A stretch of DNA of 64,000 nucleotides from an uncultured Neglectibacter sp. (GCA_937958185.1 CALFFN010000006.1:97912-161911); one strand, 5' to 3'; shown: positions 12,001 to 22,100, counted from the first letter of the stretch. Numbers and translations: made by a program. The notes: generated by a model from the letters alone, not told the origin.

Positions 12001-12601
12001 CTGCCGTTCCCAAACGGAAGCTGTTTTCGGTCAGGTTGTCAATATCGTTATTTCTTACCTTAAAATAGAGTGTGCCTACTTCAATTTCGTTGCCGCTGTC
12101 CGCACTGGTATTCAGCGTAAATTCATAGCTTAAATAGGTGCGGGGTTCTTCCCCGTCCCTTCCCGTTTCGGGAGAAACTACCACATATTTACTCTGTGTT
12201 TCATCTACCCGCAGCGGAGAGGTGGGTCGGGTAACGCTGCCACCTACCGCATCGGAAAAGCTGCCAATAGGGCTTTCGCCCTTTGCGCCGTAGCCGCCGG
12301 TTTTTCCCTTATCGCCGGACACCTCCAAGGGTCCCTTGCCGCTGGCAAGGTAAGGCGTCAATACCTTGGGGTCTACAGAAAAGAGAATCCGCCCGGAATG
12401 CAGACTGGTGTTGCCCACACTGGTCGCATATACGGTCATTTCCAGAATGCCGTTTCCGGAGTCGAACTTCGTCTGCGCCAATCGGATACCCGCCTGCGCG
12501 CCTATGTCCTCAAATTTTCGGGCAGAGGCAAACGGTGCGCTGCTCAGAAGCATGGTCACCGCCAGCAGGAAAGATAACACTCGTTTCATTTTCTTTTTCA
12601 T
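1..12601 (-). CDS. Giant secreted protein with >30 DQYG Ig-like repeats (C-terminus outside window)
   Basis: The reading frame is open from the ATG at 12601 to the left edge, at least 4,200 codons, so the C-terminus and any anchor are not visible. An AAGGAG box lies about 10 bases before the ATG. A signal peptide (MKKKMKRVLSFLLAVTMLL, cleavage near ASA/RK) shows export. Residues ~35-200 form a domain with GILEMTVYAT, then ILFSVDPKVLTPY, then GTLYFKVRNN, a cohesin-like strand pattern also seen in the SLH giant at 26845-34017. From about residue 500 to the edge the protein is a chain of ~100-aa Ig-like units. Each carries a DQYG, DQF or DQY core, for example near 214, 817, 1401, 2229, 3173, 4033, 4980, 5949, 6601, 7273, 8935, 9590, 10616 and 11090. 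This resembles bacterial Big-type Ig-like domains. A long adhesin or surface fibre is likely; ligand and anchor are unknown. The opposite strand has long open frames that are coding shadows. Confidence 0.85.
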   Translation of the reverse strand, partial: MKKKMKRVLSFLLAVTMLLSSAPFASARKFEDIGAQAGIRLAQTKFDSGNGILEMTVYATSVGNTSLHSGRILFSVDPKVLTPYLASGKGPLEVSGDKGKTGGYGAKGESPIGSFSDAVGGSVTRPTSPLRVDETQSKYVVVSPETGRDGEEPRTYLSYEFTLNTSADSGNEIEVGTLYFKVRNNDIDNLTENSFRLGTAEDIGYDRDSVSYNEEEAIVSSTAAYTIGAIEYITTHKVDNVIKREEVGYYYDVLPAIDANVGVNYISSWQIRNRDAANNDTSNDPDKWNIGIYYTGWDVPAITHLYVGAVGPKVTIPTEGKTVTTEIDYSKIKGIDVNGNVKTFNATDLYWEFCDAAGNPIEDEAELSKGVSLGTELVDKIGVDGNPVKGEDDKPIKEEVHNGQILVTPEASQNSGEKLDVYLRASRNLVYMEDYEPDPVGDRIGFRGVPVIHVSLIKEPSSATSVAVLDGEGNNNGDVNVSDQESGSFPESGLDLTVNVKDQYGFPIGKGTLRLSMSDVEGGTNSTAFVLTPQEGVTQDENGLITWNGTSPIKVNFSFGEGKSAADVERGKVKIQATFHPENTEGTDLDKAGDYTANLLKDDPKFDRVELVRYHNDEYSTYYDNTVSTEKEQSEQASLPPAVDGRKFYQNVYYEVKLYDQYNQEMDPVTDNKAYTWTLADADGKPLDADTELMEESEYLSSGMPYRNRLTFFSTCSSTDLKVSVRVQPTGEEAREDTKPLKIIRSASTFENVRVKSEIFPDDTETKPFYLQFATVDQFGTDYKMIDENFAKLSVKWQEDPAHAAENQGDYEVKENGQLIVHDINAVVYVQAIATYDGEEKKPYAKGTLRFGGVRALHKIDLSTEKTTYAVPKVQESGESGMLSIPVTASFYDQYEDAWTLQTGETIEYKPTYGTYEGIELRPGALNETRTQQDLALVLESKAAAREITLTAETSNSAGSRITGSRTINLTKEAISVGKAEVVNEAVRSNGTTVLETRCVDQYGAVIPPANLKITWKADSFDTVPANRSDYTYATFIPATGSVTTYSGAEEIIVEFEASYLSTDENGKPVTSAPCSSGLVHLPVVDAGLVAAVTVTTNDDTDVVIPETKADGSLNYASDLQFTAKVTDSSGLDIGDDNIVWDFLGDHTGLSIDAKGRVTVASNTAVGAYTVVAIEKNSGVYGTAKLTTRYESAPHLARVGLTPIYVLAGERTNLTPLEYDQYGNFYTVQPGETVEREYKQVQDGGSTIWNFIPSLLQVRPTADHAGSYTKISSNVKSNLSGEVPQNITDIHAIGSGVGTPSYLQIDGPDTITVKSGVENFPTISPAGTGDDDYYKVTLRNQFGQEVYLDSCVRNIKWDFSAPGMSGIELRTSNPAGVPSSLRKNQYGKVVLNELVPEGTIRLTVTYTDKSGNITDLVGIKDIKVVHDTAEKNTLGRVEIDNGRLRPGDTVQLRASLFDKFDDEIDPESARLTWGIVAAPEGVKIDNGNQISVQQDVTEGSVTVSLTADYKGSTLSVEKELPISAEESVLTRLEVKNVLGGNRMFIPPVGSDGLNAERLSVYRAIGYDQFGDSLGTPDGVVWSMQNEPTGLTYTQTGVVRINSVTNPSDSTTILASAPTADGGWLHDSATFSVGYEPDVLTSLRVLQKKVRTDPATGGEAYLKAEYLNQYGLPMQPTEPVVWSEGAGAGSGWYGGGTVTLNSNGYVTYTKDTQWFYVNAQVGNVACRNHRITVSSDAPYVDKLTLTVEPASKLILPFNGDEPQSDTFEIRPYARDQYGEEFKNFTGHNELIWSVVDSPDSNITIERKTSSADDPSAVLRVFSTTPAGNVTVKASTGYTDITTGQQIVSAIGVAKVEREEPNLIGIRMKTPNSLAATARPVQLEYEYFDQYHDAITVDGATATWELLSAVEEDPTASVATLSADGLFVMGDTTKSIRVRITPVGDAVQDVAPIEETITIGRDAPKATRVEIVKYNGEVPVHVPQYDSSDAKVEYTAHVYDQYGKEMEGRLFNWSFEKTVSGISVVGDTISVDGKTMSHGTVSVSSQAAIIPENERENLVLTAVDRSSGAKGSTQFSILADQAESSLKDVTTKERFLPMAPAGKDDTYLDLHPVYLDQYGREMNYTPSEITWEVTGVKPADQATASFDHSESGVPNRLIYSKTAMEVEIRIKVDGKSYGPIPLYQAGERKLTTIQVTGTSNTINAGSSPTLFTARPYDQYGDLMSTQVLDGLVWSLVGAPEGVTLTQGTGSQNANLTASLYAAKAKDVVVKARDYKTGIVGKTFVNITRNGTAFETDYTLKVYNTKFPSYNTAGYQLEAVVYDRYGVEVTTYKDANGREHELTPADFTWTKDSGTSAQLRPGPNGTTRIYFARGENSVGVTVSTSVFQGMPTLTAHDILEINGEPSVLQKVVVKRALGNGPVAIPSRIDGKDRQVSVGYEAYGIDQYKLDIHDGTPLTNVKWLVSGESSMGLEINEYGVLTVSSSARQGKVIITAVDEETGVFGTAELMLTKEESVFSAIGVRQKKLLPRQNIQLEAIYYDQYGKETFPRGYEVWNKITATPEGTDVNVSLSGYVTFGGTGDTTSLTVEVGAAGIKSGDVLIPVSADDKMPNQVEVSLAEGYLPIRINGRQERKVTFGAKVFDQYTQEYTEQELKDGNIEIVWSVQNAPVGTTWDSKTGQITIPPDAEAIPDVRATATCYVNGKPTDISGYRDFSVVRETPRLTAVEIVESGFPADEDPGELTLRYLDQFGDEMECPATAVATWSTTTAGVQLKKHSTDQNAEITFGTVTEAHVDVEVKPDAKADLLTASADLNHGTKRYLSKIVVTPHPGGGIKVPDMENSDAPASKAFTAQGYDQYGAKFDTHLVWTLSDKENAINISQTGVLTVRSGAPNIQMTVFATDSDTGVYGTCTVDIVRDPSEFTYLEVKQKALPGDKQTMVLEPVWLDQYKKEMSAQGSVTWQMLRQDGYLTKLVQDGAYNARLDPLDPTTTWVVVEASCRGVSTGEVLLQRTGDVYVDKVEVTRNGTGAVMVPAKDSGEKATTSYQAHIYNQYGDEMTDRSVTWEVESSTGGISIDQNGVLSVSSAAFSENVRVTARETESGKSGTVTLIIKRASPVFTSAAIKNDYIPRAQNPFTLTAVALDQYGQEMAGYDAVEWTLPDGTTADTYFTNTTSGQLHFDTALEAVKVQAKVTVGTNSSTPVKSIPLSDDAPELREIKVTRTDGYGILYIPYGNQSSAQAEYTAMGIDQYLQPVGDLKVNWELRGAPEGVTFPDADGATTNQMSVAVNTAPGNVQVVATEISENENKENLVSGRLIQTLDRSPSELKTITVRENSLPYGTKVAQLHADYYDQYGTAIDYQGVSDWYIPTTDPESQLGKVSITPHGGLLTLNDDLNAVYVRVSASGTMSRTQPILISGDPRTTTVKVTKDPDGRVVSVPAYDDEIAQKNTYQFTATSYDQYGVETTGKFGWYLDNAPEGVTINQNGLLTVTSATPERIKVHVIAVDLLSGVEGEYIVDFVHGISQESRANIKEDLIEGGKTTQLTAQLLDQFGEPMSYTARPVWGCEAGGVIDAGGRITPNDGAKTVTVTLSIGSRSTKKVLTVGGKAVMDRIEVSGSDTVLLQPDIAPLPVAYTATVYDQYGKVMDTPVITWSLEGAPDGVEIWKSGRMAIGRNVEATKNVKVVATCEATEISGSTLVDLVYSDSILSGIGVQETSVPGGKHSFTLTPVFYDQYGREMEYSGMAHWSLLGSHPESSVTLDDMGVFTFLRDDVSEMTVSVSAEDGRIDSGEVILPVGGEASRATTVEVNRKGSDGDVLIPGIGDNAFAVFQARVFDQYHKEMSGSFFWTVTDTPAGVSISSGGVVTVDSSAQEGTIEIVAVDSISGMSGVAYLTLRKAESKLTFVNVLTDSVPVDTRTAKLRAEYLDQYGEEIPYRGATLWYLVESSSADTTLVGDELHIADADGTAVVYATAGSVISPNKTITVGSLNSDAIVSLQVNGPATIYVPRPNEVDKTAEYTVKGITAGGEEKEGIGAAYQVTGLSENGISFDEDTGVLTVTDDAAALQDLPRQVEITATHTPDSGAPVSTEKTVNVVRELPVLTSIWVQPKGEEDATIASDAKNLQLTAEFYDQYDQEMSYNGELNWILDHSEPAGVQLTKDGKVTVQKDVTLSFTVHVEALSGTNTIVSKPKTFRVGQAQSLSKV

Positions 12602-12941
12602 GTGGTCCACTCTCCTTCTTCGATCGTTCCTAAAGTAGGTCTGAAATTCTATTTTGGTAAGGTATTTTCTTTCGATGTCAGGGCTGTTGGGATTGCCCTG
12701 AGCAGGAGAAAAAGATCGGAAGCTTCTTCTCAAAACGCAATGGCTTCTTTTCCTTCTGCTCAAGGCGATCCCTTTTCAGGAATCGCCGCTCCTTTCTGCA
12801 AGCTTCACAGAAAGAGCTGAGCGAGACTAAAGCTTGTCTCTTTTTTCAGTTCCCCAAAGGGGGAACCTTCTCTTTCGAGGGGGCTTCCCCCTTTGGGGGG
12901 AGCGGGCACGCTCCCCCTGGGGAAACAGTTTCGTGCTTTCC
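12602..12941 (-). promoter_or_regulatory. Hairpin-rich leader between the second and third giant genes
   Basis: This 340-bp gap has no gene. It holds an imperfect long inverted repeat at 12689-12772, about 25 bp per arm, starting GGGATTGCC and ending GGCGATCCC. Next to the dockerin gene lies a GC-rich cluster: GTTCCCC/GGGGAAC at 12849-12866, GGGGG/CCCCC at 12879-12891 and GGGGGAGC/GCTCCCCC at 12896-12917. None has a clear T-tract in the minus direction, so termination is uncertain. I found no convincing -35/-10 pair for the third giant gene, which may depend on read-through from upstream. Confidence 0.5.
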
Positions 12942-13190
12942 TTATTCGTCCGCCGGAATAGGCAGGAAGCTTTCATACGGATAATCCGCATCTGTCGTGC
13001 CCAGATTGCCCAGCAGGAACATGCGGTCCAACGCATTGACCACGCCGTCCTGGTTGAAGTCGCAGCGCTTGATGATGGCTTCCTCCGCAGGGTCGGTATC
13101 CGGCATACCCGAGTATCTGTTGTAGTAGCTGATGAGGATATTCAGGTCGGTATCGTTGACCTTCTGGTCTCCGTTCACATCGCCGCCGAT
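12942..13190 (-). other. Dockerin module at the C-terminus of the 4,622-aa protein
   Basis: Two F-hand-like segments are visible: DVNGDQKVNDTDLNILISYY and DFNQDGVVNALDRMFLLGNL. Each has the D-x-N/D-x-D-G-x-V-N-x-x-D spacing of the dockerin calcium loop followed by a helix. The linker between them is about 27 residues, a little longer than usual. In cellulosomal bacteria such modules bind cohesins. No classical scaffoldin is visible here, so the partner is unknown. Confidence 0.85.
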
Positions 13191-16100
13191 CAGGCGCAGG
13201 TTCATGGTGTACGTTGCACTGGTCGTTCCCAGCTTCAGCGTGTAGCGGCCGGGAGCCTGGCGGTATTTCCGTCCGTTATAGGTCAGGAAGCCGTCTCTCT
13301 CCACTACTACATAATAGATCCCTTCGCTGTAGCTGCCCTTGTTCAGGATATTGGGTATCTCAAATTCGCCGCCATATTCATTGCTCTCCGTGGTGTACAC
13401 GGGAGGACGGTCAAACGTGCCGTCCGGCTGCAGTGAGGTAGTGCTTGCGTCATAGATCGATATTTTCGCTACGCCGGTGCGCACATTGAGCGACATCATT
13501 TCGGGAGTAATGTAAATACGTCCCTTCAGGGTGCTCTGTCCAACTACCTGGCGAACCTTGACCTTGACAGGCTGCTCCACGTGTTCGGCGGTCAGGAATA
13601 CCCAGCCTTCATACACACCGTCTTCCAAATTGGCGACGGGGTGGATATCCACTGTGCCGATCCCGCCCAGGCTCTGCTTCAGGTTCGTCTCGCTGGGTCT
13701 CTCAGCCTCAAAGTAGGAGCTGACGGTCTTTCCTTCTCTGTCATCGTAAACGGTGACCTTGATATCCTCCAGATCGCCGGTGCCTCTGTTCTCATAGGAC
13801 AGGGTCAGGTTCGTAAGCTGGGTGTAATCCACCTGCAGGCCGGCGAACTGGTACTCGTAATGATCCAGAGCGCCGTTAGAGGATATCTCTTCCATGAAGG
13901 GTTCGCCATCTGCGTCCTCATTGATGACGCCCAGAATATAGCTTGTGACCGGGCTTTCATCGTCCTGAATGAAGATATCGGTATGGTCGCCGCCGTTGGT
14001 AAGGTAGCAGTAGCCCGCGTCGGAGTTTTCGATCGTCAGCATCAGTCTGACGACCATGTGTCCCTGCTGATCCTCGTTATCCAGCAGGACCATGCTCACG
14101 TCCTTGCTGGTGGAGGTTCCGAAGGTGATCGTCTCATAGGGCTTCAGGCTGCCATCGCTGAAGAACAGGGTCCTCTTTGCCGCTTCCAGCTGGTCGCCTG
14201 TCAGCTCAATAGGCTCGTCAGCCTCGTTCCGCAGGATCGTGCCGTACTCGTCCGCCGCATAATAGACCGGGGTGACCCTTACGGTCGCGCTGGCGTCAAC
14301 GCTGCCCAGCTTACCAATGTTGAAGGACATGTATCTGCCGTCCGGGTAATCCTTTTCCTTGTAGGAATAGGTTCCTCTGGTAAAGCCGTACTGTGCCATC
14401 GGGAAGTTTCCTTCCGTGGTCAGTGCCACATGACCTCTGCTGTACACTCTCTCCTCACCCGGCAGCTTGTAGTAAGACCACAGCCAGTAGGTGACGCCCG
14501 GGGTCAGACCGTTCACGCCGAACCGCAGGTCGCCGCTTTCCACAATAGGCTCCCGCCCATTGTCGTTCTTGTACACCTTGGAATCAATGGCGGTGGCAGG
14601 AAGCGCTGTCGTATTCGGGTCGAATCCTGCATCGGTTACCAGCACAACGCCCACTTCGTCGAATTGCTTGTGAACACCCAGATTGGTCCTCACTTCGCCG
14701 GAAATGAAGTCGTTGCCCACGTTGCCCTCCGAGTCTATCAGCTTATACACCAGGTACACGGTCTGCCCGTTCACTGTCTTGGTGGTAAAGGCGGGGCTGG
14801 TTTCCTTGGTATAGCCCTCCAGCGGGTCTTCCATTGTGGTTTCTCCCGGTACGTAGCAGTCGTGATACTTGTCGATGATCTGCTGTACCGTGTAGCCTTC
14901 CTTTTGGTAGTAATCGTATTCTTCCTTCGCGGTATCCTTCCAAACGAAGCTCTTCTTGGACAGGATCTGCGTAGAAGGCGCATCCTTGATGACGAAGTCC
15001 ACCGTCTGAGAAGTGGGGTTGCCGCCGAAGCGGGTGACCAGCTTCATCATATAGGTGTTTTCCTTATCGGTAGGCTTCAGCTCCACATTGGGAACCACTT
15101 TGCCGCCCTCTCCTGTTTGCAGCCAGGTGCAGTAGCTGTTCGCCAGGGCGTAATTCAGCTCCAGCCAGTAGGTGGTCTTGCTGCCAACGTCCTTCATCAC
15201 CTTATCGGGAACGGTCGCCAGCAGACTGTTGTACTGTTCTTCCGTGATGGTGATGTACTTCGTGACAGGCGGGGCTACTCTGGCGATCGCCAGGTTCATG
15301 CCTGCCTCAGTCAGCTTGCTGCCGTTCACATACAGCGGTGATGTCGCCGCAGTGCCCAGCAATGCCTTCGCCTTGTTCACAACGGTGGCGTCGCCGGTCA
15401 CACACAGCTGCTGATACAGGGTATCGTAGTCGCTGGAGCCCAGCGCGGTCTGATACTCGTTGGGCATGACCAGCAGTGCGACCTTGCTCAGGCTGATGCT
15501 GCCGTTGCCGGAAGACACCATAGCGTTTACCTGCACCAGTTCGTCCATACTGTAGGCTCTCTTGTTCTCTATCCGCTTGGAGGCACTGCCTACAATGGAA
15601 GAGCTGGGCACGTTGCGGTTGATGACCAAACGAATGTCGTTTGTAGTCTGCGTGGTAGTCGTATCGCTGTCAGACGCCCGCATTTCCAGTGTATTGTATA
15701 CGCCTGTGTTCAGCGTTGCCCCGTCAAAGGTCACGGGATAGAGATTTCCTCTCTGCGTTGCAAGCTCCTCGCTCTTGGGCATACTCTCCCCGGCGGCAAA
15801 TTCTGGCGCTGCGCCCTGTACGCCGGAGATAGTACCCTTAACGGCGGGCTTTACGCTGCTTTCTTCCCGTGCTCCATCCGGGTCCCAGGCTGCCACGTTG
15901 ATGTGGAAGGTCTTGCTGCTCATGCTGTTGTCTACCAGCAGATACTGCTTCCCGTCAGTGGAGGTCCTGACCTTCTCCGAATCGTTATCGTAGTAGCGGT
16001 CTGCTTCTGTTGCCAGCTTCACAGAGGGGCTCTTGTTGAAGGTGATGTAGTTGTTGTTCACCGGTCTGTCCCAGCCAGCCACATCATTTTTCTTGGTGTA

Positions 16101-19100
16101 TTCCAACAGGGCTTCCGTTGTCCAGCTTCCGCTGCCCGTATTCAGGCGAGGCTCCGTGGTGTCCTTGGCATACCTGTAATAGTAGCCCTCGCGGTTTACC
16201 ACATACTCCTTGCCAAGAGAATACTCCACACCCTGACCGTTCTGTCCGCCAAGGTTGTCGGCGCTCGTTGCGCCATTGGAGCGGATCTCCTCGACGTAGA
16301 TATTGTACTCATACAGCGTGCTCAGGTTCGTCCAGGTCGCTCTGGCAGCGGTTTCGCCCATTACCTGGGTGACCTTGGTCTCTTTCCACTTCTGCGTGCC
16401 GTCGCCATTGCGGTTTGTTCCGGTGGGATCCCACTTTTCGATACCTACCTCATGGTAGATAGGCTTCCCATCTTCGCCCAGAACAGGCTCGCCTTCAGAG
16501 TCCACTTCCTTCTCAAATGCCTTCAATGTCAGGAAATATTTCTGATAACGACCGCTCAGGAGGGCGTTATAATTCATCTGCACCGTAATGGTTCCGCTGT
16601 TATCCGTGCCGCCGGGCGTGCTGGCGGAGACAGGCTCCTTACAGCCATCGGGATAGCAGGGATACGTCATGGTTTCAGAGAACAGCTGGTCATAGCCGGT
16701 GGAGGTGATCAAATTGCCCATCTTCTCCACCTTTGCCTCATCATAGCTGGAACCATAATGGGCATTATAGTATTCTTCGCTGATCGCCGTCGTAGTAGAG
16801 CCGGCGCCTGCGGAATTCACATAGGCATAGCTGTACTTGAAAATGGAGTCGGCAGCAAAGCTGTTTCTCTCATCGGTATAGGACAGCGTGCCTGCGGGCA
16901 GCTCTGCCAGGAACATACCATCGCGATAGATCTGGATCCCTGTTACCTCGCTGCTGGGCTCCAGCCAATGCAGGATCACCGGCGAGTTGGGAGAGGTCTG
17001 TTCCTCAAACCAGAAGCTGTCCATAGGCGGAGCCGCAGGACTCAGCATCAGGCTGGAAACGTCATCGCTCATGCGGCTGACGATCCCATCGCTATTCCTC
17101 GCCACGACCTGCATGTGATACCATCTGCCGGGCGTCAGGCCTGTGATGATAAAGCGGTTATCGGCGCCCAGCTTCGCCCAGCCGCCGTTTACATCCGCAT
17201 TGGCGATGGTCATATCCGTCATGGAGCTGGAATTGGAGGTATATACCAGATATTCCGTTCCGTCGGGGTTGCCGTTGGGGTCGATCTGCAGCGCCACGCT
17301 CTTGGTGGAGGAGTTGCCCGCATCGTCCAGCGCTTCCGCTCCCAGCGGCGCAGCCATGTTCGCCATGCTGTACACAGTAGAGAGCTTCGGTTCACTTTCG
17401 TTTCCGACGCGGTCGCGAGCCATCACATACACATAATACCGCTGGTTCGGTTCCAGAGGATATACCGTGCCTGTCTTTTGATCCCTGATCTCAGTATAGG
17501 AGCAGGTATTGGATTCACTCCATTCGCTCCATGCACTGACATGGGACTGGCTGTTTTCCCTCGGTCCGTCTGCAATGCAGAAGCGGTACGGCTTAGATGC
17601 CAGCGCGTCGTCCGCATCCTTAATGCCGTTTGCCACTGCGGTGATCATATGGGTGGTTTCCGTTCTGGAAATCTCTCTCCGCACGAATTTTACTTCCACC
17701 TCAATGTTCGCGTGGATATTGCTCAGCGTGTAGGACGTTACCGCGCCTACGGAACGGCCGACCCGGTTATTGTTGATGAGTTCGGTAATGATCAGGTCCT
17801 GAACCCGATATCCGTCCTGGGGAGTGGGCGTAATGACAACGCTGGCTCCTTCGGGGATCCTGTCGAGCGTCATGCTGACTCCGCCAACCGGCGTGATACC
17901 GACCATGCCTCCCTTATTGGAACTTGTTTTCAGCGTGTAGGTCTGCCGTTCAAAGATGACCTCCAGCGAGCCATCGCTGACAGGGTTCGTCAGCGTATAC
18001 ATATACTGCCGAATGCTCGTGCCGGGCATGGGCTGCAGCCCTTCCGCCAGATCCACAGTCTCCGGTCCATTATCGGCGCTGGTATAGGAATGGTACAGAT
18101 GCTCCACCTTATAGCCAAGCTCGGGAGTGATAATGAAGGTTCTGGCGCCATTCACGGGGATTCTGACGTCGTCGCCCGCGGCAACGATCGTGCCATGCGG
18201 ATTACCGTCTTCAGCCGACGCTCCCACACTTACCTGATAGGTTCGTTTCAGCGTGGTGATGACGTCAAATTCTACTTTGATATCAATACCGGGATCCGTA
18301 CCCTCCTCGGTCCATTCGGGCGCGGTGTACGGGCAGGTCGAAGCGCCCTGCGCAAAATCTGCCGGGGCTTCGCCGTTTACCAGCAGGCTCTTCGTGCCAT
18401 ATCCCTGCTTCGCACCCATATGGATATAGATTTCCTCGTTCACGGGTACGCGGTAGGTATTGTTGCCCTGATCCATAACGCTGTCATTGTCGCTGAGCAG
18501 TGTTACAAACTCACCACAATCCGTATTATACTGGACTCTGACCAGACGGGTGGGGATCGTTTCAAAATCAACCCAGATGGCGGTATCCTGCAGCACAGTC
18601 AGCTCATAGGTGTACACATTGGCGCCGTCCTGCTTCTGGATATCCTTCAGGTCGATCATGCTTCCGTTGACTTCCACAGACTTGACACGGCAGCCCTTGT
18701 TGGGCGTCATGGTAAGCGTTACCTTTCCACCGGCCAGGACTTCTTCCGCGGACAGTGCGACCTTGCCGCGAGGCGATGCCGAATTTGCCGTGACTGTATA
18801 CATCTCCACACCGGGACCGGGCTCGGGCGTTTCACCGCTCTCGCCTCCATCGGGCTCAGAGCCTTCTCCCTCGTCTGCCGCTGTTGAGATCCCCTGGTCG
18901 GGCTTCAGGCTGTTAAAGGTCACCGCCGTAGCAGAGCTCATTGCGAACGTCGCGCGGCTGACGGAACGATATACCTCGGGCTCAAGCTCTGTCTCAGGGA
19001 AGGTGACAGACAGGACCGCGTCTTCCGATACCCGATCAATGCTCAGATAGTACACGTCCTGGTTCGCGCCCTGCTGCACCTGATCGGTGATATCCTCGCC

Positions 19101-22100
19101 TTTGTACACCACCTGACCGATGATATGTCCCTCGGCAGGATGGAGTTCAAAGACAACGTCGCCATAGACCGTTTCGGTAGCGGTGCTGTTTTCCTGGTCA
19201 ATGGGCACTGCCACTTCCTTGTCCAGCATATTGACTTCACCGCCGTCCAGAATGGAATACACTTTGCCGTCGGCGTCGTCATACTTCAGGCTGATCACAT
19301 AAGAATCGTAAATATCACGCATGGTAGAGCTTGCGGTCAATGTGGGCCCGTTGGTAACAGGCGCGGTAGTATCTACGCACACGATCACCGTCTGCGGGAA
19401 CACGGTCTCGTTTCCGGCAAGGTCGATCGCTCTTACCTGCACGGTATACTTGCCGCTCTTTGTGATGTCCACTGAAGTGCTGGGATTGGTCAGCATACCC
19501 ATGTCGATCCAGGTCTTGCCGCCATCAGTGGTATACTGATATTTAGCGGTGATGGCGTTGGTGTCCGTTGCGCCGGACGCCACGATCTTGACGCCTTGAG
19601 ACCAGGAGTTAGACAGATAATCCGTACCACCGTTTATATTGGCGAAGCTTACCTGCAGCCCTGCAGGTGCAGTTTTATCAATGGTAAACTTCACTGTTCT
19701 TGTGGCACTGACATTGCCGGAGCCGTTTACAATAGAAGCTGTGATTTCGTACACGCCATCTCTAGTGAACGTAAGCGTTTGAGCGGAGGGGATCACCTTA
19801 TCGGTAACGATCTCGCTCATAGCAGCCTGTTCCAGCTGTTCCTTTGTCCACCAGCTTTCGCTTTCGGTCTCCTTGTATTTGACGCTGTAGCGGACATTGG
19901 CAACACCTGTCAGGTCCGCCTGTTTGTAGTAATCCTGATAATACTCCTGACCTCTTGCTTCGTCCAGAACCAACTCGCCGGTGCCGGTAGCGCTGGGAGA
20001 ATACTTTGCCTTTCTGGGGGCAAAGCTCACCGTGACGTTGGTGGCGGAGTAGTAACTCAGGTCAGAATTCTGGGTATCCGCTCCCGTGCTGTCAAAGTAT
20101 CCGTTATCGTTGCCGATGCGGACAACATTCTGGTTCAGCATGTTGGTAACGGAAACTGCAGGAGGCATAGGCTTAGAAACAGAAAGCTTGATACCTTCAA
20201 TCTTAGTACGCGCCGTTTCATTTGCCCCGGTCAAATTCTGAACCAGGGTGCTGGGTCCAGTAGTAACGCCTGTCTGATTATCGTAGGCAAAAATAGCAAT
20301 GTTCAGCGAATCGTTCGGCGTTTTCTTCATGGCGTTCTTGCCGATGCGTACTGTGCCGCCGTTCTTCCCCAAGCGATAGAGCGCGTTCTTGGCATTGGCC
20401 GCCGTTTGCAGCGTGCCGCTGCCATTGATATTGCTCAGCTTGTAATAGGCAGTTTCCGTTCCACTGTTGTCCCTATCGTAGAAGTAGAAACCGTACCCTG
20501 CCACTTCACCCTCGCTGTCAACGGAACCGCCAATCGTCAGCTGGATAAATTTATCGTTCCCTGTGACGTCAAGGTAGTTGCTTGCCTGATACTCGCTGAC
20601 CACCTCTTCGCTGCCCACTTTGCTGACCGTGTTGGAAGTAACAGCCTGCGGAGAAGGCGCTTTTTTATCCGCCGAATAGTAGATAGCACGGGCGGAGGAA
20701 TCGGAAATATTGTGTTCCGTTGTCACGCCCTGCAGGACGTCTTCCTGGGTCAGACCCTTAATGGTTTCCGTGATCTGCAGTGTCAGGCTCTTTCCGCTCG
20801 CTATCTTCCCGGACAGGAACTTCTTATTCAAAATCCATTCGCCGGAAGCTTCGCCGCTGTCATTTACCACGGGCGCTTTCGTGCATCTCAAAGCCAGATT
20901 CGCTGTTGAAATGGAGCCAAGATAATAGTTATTCCCGCTCTTGAGCAGGTTCTGGTATCCGCTGCCCAGGTCGATCGCCCAGCTTACGTTATAGCTATTC
21001 TTTTTCTGGGTCTGCTTACTCTTTCTCGTAATGGTGATCTGGCTGTTCTGCGTGCCATCAATAGCCGTATCATAGATGATCGGCGAGGACATGGAGAATG
21101 CCGACAAAGGCGCATAGGTCACAGTGGTACCACTGGTCAGGTTCTGCTGGTTGACCTTGCTGACCATTCCACCTGCCGCCTGGTACTCGTATCCTACAAA
21201 ATTGCCGCCGCTGTACTTGGCAACCCGATGGGTAGAGGTATCCGTCACACGCTGGTACACTGTCAGCACCGCTCCAGAGGGAAGCGTATTCAAGCGGATC
21301 GTACCACTGCCGTACAAAGTCTTTCCTGCCGGAGTGATGTGTCCGGTTGTCAAATTCGCCAGCGTTCCGCCGGGGTTCGTGGTAGACCACCCGTTGGACG
21401 CAACGGTATACATCTTTCCGTCCTTTTTATCCAAAATTTCCCAGCGCCACTCTGTCTTTGTCAAACCGGTGAGCTGAATGTTATTGTAGCTCTTGGTCTG
21501 CTTGACGCCGTTCTGATCTGTATAAGTATAGGTGTTTTGAGAACCGTTGGGCGCCGAAGCGGAATCTGACGAATTCAGCCCAACATCGGGGTCATAGGCG
21601 CTGTTCTCAATGGTGATATTGCCCGCATTATCCACAAAGCCGCTGAACAGGGCCACCGGGGGCGTGTTGACGATAAAGTCAAACACACAGGTGGGATCGT
21701 TGGCGTCCAGGGTGTTGTTCTTTACCTTGCTGGCATCGGGCGCAAAGTAAATGGTATAGCGTCCCGGCTCTGTGATCTTCAACTCCAGAGCGTCGGAGTA
21801 GGTCTCGCTTCGTCCGATGCTGCCTGCGGCGGGATAGCCCGTGGTATCGTGCACGATGTACCAGCGCCCGGAAGGATAGTCCGGGTTTGCGGAGCTTGTG
21901 TTATATTTTTCCGGGGATACGGAGAAATTGATATTGCCGATATCGTCCAGGGAATATACGGCGCCCTTGCCCACGACCTTTTCGGAAACCTGCTGGGTAA
22001 TGGGCTTGGAGCTGTTGGCGTCAAAGCCGAAGGCATCGAAGTATTCTCTGGTGATATACTCCGCCGCCGCCGCTACCTGATTGGTATAGGTGATTTCATC

